In this document: in pieces, positions 7,407-10,414 of the stretch | Position numbering within the stretch: position 1 is the first letter of the stretch | Layout: every line of letters begins with the position of its first letter | From: Betaproteobacteria bacterium | GTDB taxonomy: Bacteria; Pseudomonadota; Gammaproteobacteria; Burkholderiales; SG8-39 | Assembly (NCBI GenBank): GCA_029858545.1 | Contig: JAOUFA010000099.1 | Location: 1-10,414, forward strand | Reading direction: 5' to 3' | DNA: 10,414 nucleotides | Program-made: the position numbers and the translations under genes | The notes under the pieces: model-generated | What the model saw: the letters and a program-made list of their open reading frames with translations, nothing else | The model's database searches: none | Told to the model about the DNA's origin: nothing

Positions 7407-7420
7407 TTGATTCACATCAA
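7407..7420. promoter_or_regulatory. Perfect FNR/Dnr-type box TTGATTCACATCAA
   Basis: The site is an exact match to the FNR consensus TTGAT-N4-ATCAA, with both half-sites complete. Its centre is about 58 bp upstream of the regulator's ATG at 7355 and about 42 bp upstream of the start point predicted from the nearby -10. It lies outside any convincing gene, between the regulator and the end of the DUF3617 gene. The encoded regulator has the E-S-R residues that read TTGAT half-sites, so autoregulation is the simplest reading, although a separate FNR protein could also use it. Confidence 0.72.
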
Positions 7421-7485
7421 TCCGCCTGTTGCGCGGCAACCGGGTCGGTTGGGAGGCGTCCGATCGCCTGCGGCCCCCGTGCGAT

Positions 7486-7506
7486 GGCGGCGGGAATGTT
7501 GCCGCC
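7486..7506 (-). terminator. GC-rich hairpin after the DUF3617 gene (weak terminator candidate)
   Basis: GGCGGC and GCCGCC form a perfect 6-bp stem around a 9-nt loop, beginning 12 nt after the DUF3617 stop codon on the minus strand. No run of U follows in either direction, so this could be a Rho-dependent end, an mRNA-stabilising stem, or chance in GC-rich DNA. The position at the end of the cytochrome operon is the main reason for listing it. Confidence 0.22.
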
Positions 7507-7518
7507 GCGCGATTGCGT

Positions 7519-8016
7519 TCAGGGCTTCTTGCCGGCCGGTCGGGAGGCGACCGGTTTGTTGCATTCGCCGATGCGCTTGCCGACGATCAGGTCGTCGACC
7601 GGATTGCCATTCGAGGTTCCCTTTACCGTCAACTCGAAGGCCTGATCGCCGCGCACTTTGATGACCGAATTCCGTTGTGATGTCAGCGCACGGCCGCGGC
7701 GCGTCGTCAGGTCGCAGCGGGACTGGTAGCGGTAGGTGTCATGCGACGGGGTGGGTGAAGTAAACGTGCAACCCAGTTTCGCCAGCGCCGCGTTTTCGGC
7801 ACGCAATTCCTCGCTCGGACTGGCGCATTTCCTGCTGTCGATCTTTCGGCCGCCTTCGCGTCCCTGGAATTGCCACAGGCCGGGACGCAGTTCGGGCAGG
7901 CGGGGCTCGGAGGCACCGGCTGGCAGCGGCGCAGGCAGCGTCACCAGGCCGAGTACAAAGACCGCCGCCAGGCGCGCCCTGCGGCCTGGCGGTACATGCC
8001 TGGGTATCAGGTACAG
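7519..8016 (-). CDS. Exported DUF3617 family protein (start uncertain, no canonical start codon)
   Basis: About 165 residues: a signal-peptide-like N-terminus (RRARLAAVFVLGLVTLPAPLPAGA, cleavage likely after about A35), then a DUF3617-type domain opening with RPGLWQF. The mature part has four cysteines (64, 83, 101, 152 from the start used here), consistent with two disulfides in the periplasm, and ends in a Lys/Pro-rich tail. The biochemical role of DUF3617 proteins is unknown. The start is the problem: between the NapC-type gene's stop (8046) and the signal peptide there is no in-frame ATG, GTG or TTG ahead of the hydrophobic core. CTG at 8016 was chosen because GGGAG (8029-8025) precedes it by 8 nt. 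An ATG at 7997 is out of frame by one base, so a one-base deletion in the sequence is a real alternative. It is the last gene of the cytochrome operon, 29 nt after the NapC-type gene. Confidence 0.65.
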   Translation of the reverse strand: MYLIPRHVPPGRRARLAAVFVLGLVTLPAPLPAGASEPRLPELRPGLWQFQGREGGRKIDSRKCASPSEELRAENAALAKLGCTFTSPTPSHDTYRYQSRCDLTTRRGRALTSQRNSVIKVRGDQAFELTVKGTSNGNPVDDLIVGKRIGECNKPVASRPAGKKP

Positions 8017-8045
8017 AGGAATGTCTCCCGGTCTGCGGACCGCCG

Positions 8046-8672
8046 CTAGTCGTCCTTCTCGTCTTCGGGAACGTAGCCCTTCGGCAAATCGTGCGCGATG
8101 CCCTTGTGGCAGTCGATGCAGGTCTGGCCTTTTTCCTTGACGCGTTCCGGATCGTGCTTCTTGCGCGCGCTCTTGCCCTGCTTTTCGGGGTCCATCGAGA
8201 GAATCGAGTGGCAATTGCGGCACTCGTGCGAGTCGTTGGCCTTCATCTCCTTCCACACGTTCTGCGCGAGTTGCAGGCGATGCGCCTCGAACTTCTCCTT
8301 GGTGTCGATCGTGCCGAGGATCTTGTGCGGCAGCTCGTTAATGCTCGCGCGCATCTTGCGCAGCATCTTGTGCGTCCATTCCTTGGGCACGTGGCAATCC
8401 GCGCAGGTGGCGCGCACCCCGGTGCGGTTGGTGTAATGGACCGTCTTCTGCAACTCCACGTACACGTTGTCGCGCATCTCGTGGCAGGAGATGCAGAAGG
8501 CCTCCTGGTTGGTGGCCTCCAGCACCGTATTGAATCCGCCCCAGAAGATGATGCCGAGCACGAACATCAGGCCGCCGCCGAGCGGGATACCCAGCCAGTA
8601 GCGCGCCTTCGGCCGGCGCCACAGCGACTGCCAGCGGGTCTGGGGTTTTTCTTCCTTGTTGGCATCCGCCAT
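8046..8672 (-). CDS. NapC/NirT-family tetraheme membrane c-type cytochrome (CymA-like quinol dehydrogenase)
   Basis: A 208-residue membrane-anchored multiheme cytochrome of the NapC/NirT/CymA family. These proteins oxidise quinol at the inner membrane and pass electrons to periplasmic partners. One N-terminal helix (about 27-48) anchors it; the rest is periplasmic. Four heme sites are visible: CISCH (60-64), CADCH (90-94), CRNCH (151-155) and CIDCH (185-189). M66, in CISCHEM, is placed like the unusual heme-1 ligand region of NrfH/NapC proteins. The tail is strongly charged (PEDEKDD). The ATG at 8672 has GAGGAG at good spacing. It lies 39 nt after the diheme cytochrome gene and 29 nt before the DUF3617 gene. 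No nap, nrf or nir catalytic gene is nearby; the divergent OmcA/MtrC-type gene argues for a CymA-like role in metal or extracellular electron transfer. Sequence alone does not settle the partner. Confidence 0.93.
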   Translation of the reverse strand: MADANKEEKPQTRWQSLWRRPKARYWLGIPLGGGLMFVLGIIFWGGFNTVLEATNQEAFCISCHEMRDNVYVELQKTVHYTNRTGVRATCADCHVPKEWTHKMLRKMRASINELPHKILGTIDTKEKFEAHRLQLAQNVWKEMKANDSHECRNCHSILSMDPEKQGKSARKKHDPERVKEKGQTCIDCHKGIAHDLPKGYVPEDEKDD

Positions 8673-8711
8673 GGTGAATCTCCTCGGTATCCGGGTTGTG
8701 CAGGCGTTACG

Positions 8712-9344
8712 CTACTGCTGGCTCGCGTAGTAGTGAACCAGCGCGTCCTCGTCCTCCTTGCTCAGCTTCTCGAGCTTGGGCTTCATCTTCTCGTCCATCG
8801 GACGCTTTCCGGCGCGGAAAATGACGAACTGTTCCTTGAGATAATGCGCCCACTGGCCGGCGAGAATGCCCGCGTCGTCGTCGGCGGAACTGCCGCCCTT
8901 CTCGTGACACTTCTTGCATTCGGTGTTGTGCACGTTCTTGCCCTGCTGGGCCTTGGCCGCGTCGAAGGGTTGCTTGGCTCGCACGAATTTCTTGCCCGCG
9001 AGGTATTTCGCCACCGCCTGGGTGTCGGCGGCGTTCAGATCAGCGGCCACCTTGCACATGTCCGATTTCTGGCCCTTCTTGGGGCCTTCCAGGTATTTGG
9101 TCTCCACGCAGGGACGCTCCTTCTTCTTGTAGGTCTTCATGCTGTCGACGAGGTAGGTCGCCGAAAATCCGCCGATGCTCGGCACGGTCGATTCCTTGCT
9201 CGCGCCATCCTTGCCGTGGCAGGCGGCGCACTGCTCGGCGATGCTGGCCACGTCGGCGGCGTGTGAAACCGGCGCGGCGAGAAGACCGATCGATAGCCCT
9301 GCAACGATAAGGGCCAACTGTTTGAGGGATGAATCACGATCCAT
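8712..9344 (-). CDS. Periplasmic diheme cytochrome c, c4-like
   Basis: A 210-residue exported cytochrome with a signal peptide (positively charged start, hydrophobic 9-24, cleavage likely after SHA at residue 29) and two class I domains. Heme sites are CAACH (39-43) and CKKCH (143-147). The second domain has the c4-type pattern LAGQWAHYLKEQ, then FRAGKRPM with M183 and M187 as candidate axial ligands, and LVHYYASQ at the end. The first domain is unusual: where a Met-ligand loop is expected it has ERPCVETKYLEGPKKGQKSD followed by MCK, with C79 and C97 able to form a disulfide and M96 a possible ligand. It probably shuttles electrons in the periplasm. The ATG at 9344 has AGGAG 8 nt upstream. 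It is the first gene of the minus-strand cytochrome operon and divergent from the surface cytochrome gene. The exact subfamily is not certain. Confidence 0.9.
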   Translation of the reverse strand: MDRDSSLKQLALIVAGLSIGLLAAPVSHAADVASIAEQCAACHGKDGASKESTVPSIGGFSATYLVDSMKTYKKKERPCVETKYLEGPKKGQKSDMCKVAADLNAADTQAVAKYLAGKKFVRAKQPFDAAKAQQGKNVHNTECKKCHEKGGSSADDDAGILAGQWAHYLKEQFVIFRAGKRPMDEKMKPKLEKLSKEDEDALVHYYASQQ

Positions 9345-9392
9345 GGCAACGAACTCCTTTCCTGTTCTTGTTTCGACATTACTTCGTTCAAT

Positions 9393-9398
9393 GTTATA
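9393..9398 (-). promoter_or_regulatory. -10 element (TATAAC) of the diheme cytochrome-NapC-DUF3617 operon
   Basis: TATAAC on the minus strand matches the -10 consensus at 5 of 6 positions and sits within a perfect palindrome TGTTATAACA (9392-9401). Transcription would begin near 9386, giving a leader of about 41 nt before the ATG at 9344. The place where a -35 would lie (about 9416-9421) reads CGCGCG-like sequence, so the promoter probably depends on an activator. Confidence 0.45.
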
Positions 9399-9440
9399 AC
9401 AATCCGCTCGGCAGTCGCGCGACCGATTTCGACGGCCGCC

Positions 9441-9460
9441 CTGCGCACCGACTGCGCACC
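9441..9460. repeat. Tandem direct repeat CTGCGCACC spaced at 11 bp
   Basis: Two identical 9-mers, CTGCGCACC at 9441-9449 and 9452-9460, are separated by 2 bp. Relative to the predicted cytochrome-operon start near 9386 they cover about -55 to -75 on the minus strand. One-turn direct repeats are typical of OmpR/PhoB-type regulator sites, but the assignment is speculative and the repeat may be chance. Confidence 0.35.
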
Positions 9461-9540
9461 AACCCGCGCCACCAATTTGCGGTTGGCCGCCACAGCGTTA
9501 CGCGTCGGCACAATGATGGTTCTTGCGGGCTCGGCGACTA

Positions 9541-9554
9541 TTGATATGCGTCAA
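9541..9554. promoter_or_regulatory. FNR/Dnr-type box 1, TTGATATGCGTCAA
   Basis: The site matches TTGAT-N4-GTCAA, 9 of the 10 informative bases of the symmetrical FNR consensus, and is a form seen at Dnr/NNR-type sites. Its centre lies about 96 bp upstream of the predicted start of the surface-cytochrome gene and 54 bp (about five helical turns) from box 2. It is also about 160 bp upstream of the predicted start of the divergent cytochrome operon. Confidence 0.6.
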
Positions 9555-9594
9555 CATGAATATGGGGCCCTCTGCGGAACAGATGGCGTCCTTA

Positions 9595-9608
9595 TTGATC
9601 ATCGTCAA
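9595..9608. promoter_or_regulatory. FNR/Dnr-type box 2, TTGATCATCGTCAA
   Basis: This is a second TTGAT-N4-GTCAA site with exactly the same half-sites as box 1 but a different spacer. It ends 23 bp before a CACAAT -10 candidate, which puts its centre near -42, the classic position for class II activation by FNR-like proteins. It is the strongest candidate operator for the OmcA/MtrC-type gene. Confidence 0.65.
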
Positions 9609-9631
9609 AGCAGAATTACGTATGCATTCGG

Positions 9632-9637
9632 CACAAT
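9632..9637 (+). promoter_or_regulatory. Candidate -10 (CACAAT) of the surface multiheme cytochrome gene
   Basis: CACAAT matches the -10 consensus at 4 of 6 positions. It was chosen mainly because its distance from FNR-type box 2 fits an activated promoter. Transcription would start near 9644, leaving a leader of about 81 nt to the ATG at 9725. There is no -35 hexamer; box 2 occupies its place. Confidence 0.35.
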
Positions 9638-9724
9638 GGCGGCGGAAATCCAGATTTAGAACAAAAGGGGCATCGGCAGCACGTCGATCGACAAAGAAAT
9701 CGGGAAGAAGACAGGAGATTTTCC

Positions 9725-10414
9725 ATGTGCCATCGTAAATTCGCAGCGTACCGGTTCAGGTTTCTTGGGGTGATGGGCGTCGCCCTCGCCGTGCTTGCCG
9801 GCTGTTCAGGCAATGACGGCGCGCCGGGAGCGGCGGGACCGGCGGGCAGTGTGCCGGTAACCAATGCGGCCGCGCTGAGCGTGACGGATCTACAGTCGCT
9901 CTCGATTACCGGGACGGTCACCAGCGTGACCAACGTTGCCGCCAACCCCGTGGTCGACTTCACCCTGAAGGACGCCGCGGGCAAGGGAATTCCGGGCCTG
10001 GGATTCACCTCCCAGAGCGCGACGGCGACTCTCCCCGGTTTGACGAACATCCAGTTCGCGCTGGCCAAGCTGGTTCCGGGCACGAGCGGCAGCCCGAGCC
10101 GGTGGGTCAGCTATATCGTAACGAGCGTGCCGACCACGACCGTGCCGAACGTCGTACCGCAAAGGCCGGGCACCGACAACACCGGAACCCTGGTCGATCA
10201 CGGCGATGGAAGCTACACGTATACCTTCTATCGGAATATCACCCAGGTGGCGGCGGACGTCGCGGCTTCGACCGATAGCGGGAATAACTTCAAGGCGGAT
10301 CTGGGCGATCTGACCTACGACGGGAGCCTCACGCACCGTCTGGTGATCCAGATCGGCGGCAGCGTGCGCGGCACCGGCAACAACACGCCCGATGCCGTCA
10401 CGCTGACCCCGACG
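9725..10414 (+). CDS. OmcA/MtrC-family multiheme c-type cytochrome lipoprotein (N-terminal 230 residues, continues past the window)
   Basis: An open frame runs from ATG 9725 to the right edge, giving 230 residues. A lipoprotein signal peptide ends in LAGC, with C27 the predicted lipidated cysteine, followed by a short collagen-like G-X-Y run (32-41, GAPGAAGPAG). The next part is the heme-free N-terminal beta-sandwich region typical of OmcA/MtrC-family decaheme cytochromes in betaproteobacteria: FALAKLVPGTSGSPSRWVSY, then RPGTDNTGTLVDHGDGSYTY, TFYRNIT and KADLGDLTYDGSLTHRLVIQ. Such proteins sit on the outer surface and pass electrons to metals or other extracellular acceptors. No CXXCH occurs in the visible part, so the heme count is unknown; the family assignment rests on the N-terminal region. 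The start is supported by AGGAG (9713-9717), 7 nt upstream. The divergent diheme cytochrome and NapC-type genes fit an electron export route. Control by the FNR-type boxes upstream is inferred. Confidence 0.85.
   Translation, partial: MCHRKFAAYRFRFLGVMGVALAVLAGCSGNDGAPGAAGPAGSVPVTNAAALSVTDLQSLSITGTVTSVTNVAANPVVDFTLKDAAGKGIPGLGFTSQSATATLPGLTNIQFALAKLVPGTSGSPSRWVSYIVTSVPTTTVPNVVPQRPGTDNTGTLVDHGDGSYTYTFYRNITQVAADVAASTDSGNNFKADLGDLTYDGSLTHRLVIQIGGSVRGTGNNTPDAVTLTPT

Larger units (their letters stand above)
9345..9724. other. 380-bp divergent regulatory region between the two cytochrome transcription units
   Basis: No convincing gene lies here; short open frames across it have no good start signals or recognisable sequence. 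From left to right it holds the ribosome binding site and a TATAAC -10 for the minus-strand cytochrome operon, an 11-bp-spaced direct repeat, two FNR/Dnr-type boxes, a CACAAT -10 candidate and an AGGAG ribosome binding site (9713-9717) for the plus-strand surface cytochrome. The right half is clearly more A/T-rich than the flanking genes. Confidence 0.75.

Noticed and set aside
7356..7439. N-terminal extension of the Crp/Fnr-family protein to a start at 7439
   Set aside because: The extra 28 residues (Lys/His-rich) do not look like the family, there is no binding site at that start, and the stretch overlaps the perfect FNR-type box and candidate -10.
7428..7451. Overlapping small inverted repeats (GTTGC/GCAAC and CAACC/GGTTG) as a riboswitch or attenuator
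   Set aside because: Stems are only 5 bp, share bases, and lie upstream of the predicted start of the regulator transcript; no known riboswitch pattern is visible.
8091..9266. 391-codon plus-strand open frame opposite the NapC-type and diheme cytochrome genes
   Set aside because: The minus strand has heme motifs, signal peptide and good binding sites; the plus-strand frame has no family features and is a reverse-frame artefact of GC-rich sequence.
9477..9738. Small plus-strand open frames across the divergent cytochrome gap
   Set aside because: No good ribosome binding sites, no recognisable motifs, and they overlap the regulatory boxes and the start of the surface cytochrome gene.
1..10414. 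CRISPR arrays, tRNA/rRNA genes, insertion sequences or prophage remains
   Set aside because: No regularly spaced repeats, no tRNA-like or rRNA-like sequence, no transposase or integrase motifs and no terminal inverted repeats were seen on either strand.

Overview
This window looks like a chromosomal segment of a high-GC betaproteobacterium. The evidence is the heavily G/C-ending codons, the close similarity of the aminotransferases, Hom and ThrC to proteobacterial forms, and a metal-reduction type multiheme cytochrome locus of the kind found in Rhodocyclales/Burkholderiales-like bacteria. The placement is an inference from protein features, not from a marker gene.

Left part (1-1306, minus strand): a two-gene unit of a small Mth938/DUF498-type protein followed by an ArnT/PMT-type integral-membrane glycosyltransferase. 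The glycosyltransferase starts at a TTG right after its neighbour's stop and runs off the left edge. Divergent from it is a biosynthetic block on the plus strand (1339-6579): alaC, alaA, hom, thrC. It pairs two alanine-forming aminotransferases with the homoserine dehydrogenase and threonine synthase steps. The hom-thrC junction carries a perfect 14-bp palindrome that overlaps the hom stop and contains the likely thrC ribosome binding site.

Right part (6603-10414): a respiratory or extracellular electron transfer module. On the minus strand are a Crp/Fnr-family regulator, and upstream of it a separate operon of a c4-like diheme cytochrome, a tetraheme NapC/NirT (CymA-like) membrane quinol dehydrogenase and a small exported DUF3617 protein. 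Divergent from the cytochrome operon, on the plus strand, is the start of an OmcA/MtrC-family outer-surface multiheme cytochrome lipoprotein. Only its first 230 residues, before any heme motif, are inside the window. A working model is quinol to NapC-type protein to periplasmic diheme cytochrome to outer-membrane conduit to surface cytochrome. The conduit genes (MtrA/MtrB-like) are not in the window.

The most notable regulatory signal is a set of three FNR/Dnr-type boxes. One perfect TTGAT-N4-ATCAA box (7407-7420) lies just upstream of the regulator gene. Two TTGAT-N4-GTCAA boxes (9541-9554, 9595-9608; centres 54 bp apart) lie upstream of the surface cytochrome, the nearer one at about -42 from a plausible -10. 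The regulator has the Glu/Ser/Arg recognition-helix residues expected for this box, but lacks the cysteine cluster of true FNR. The locus therefore appears to encode its own regulator, possibly responding to NO, heme or another signal rather than through an Fe-S cluster.
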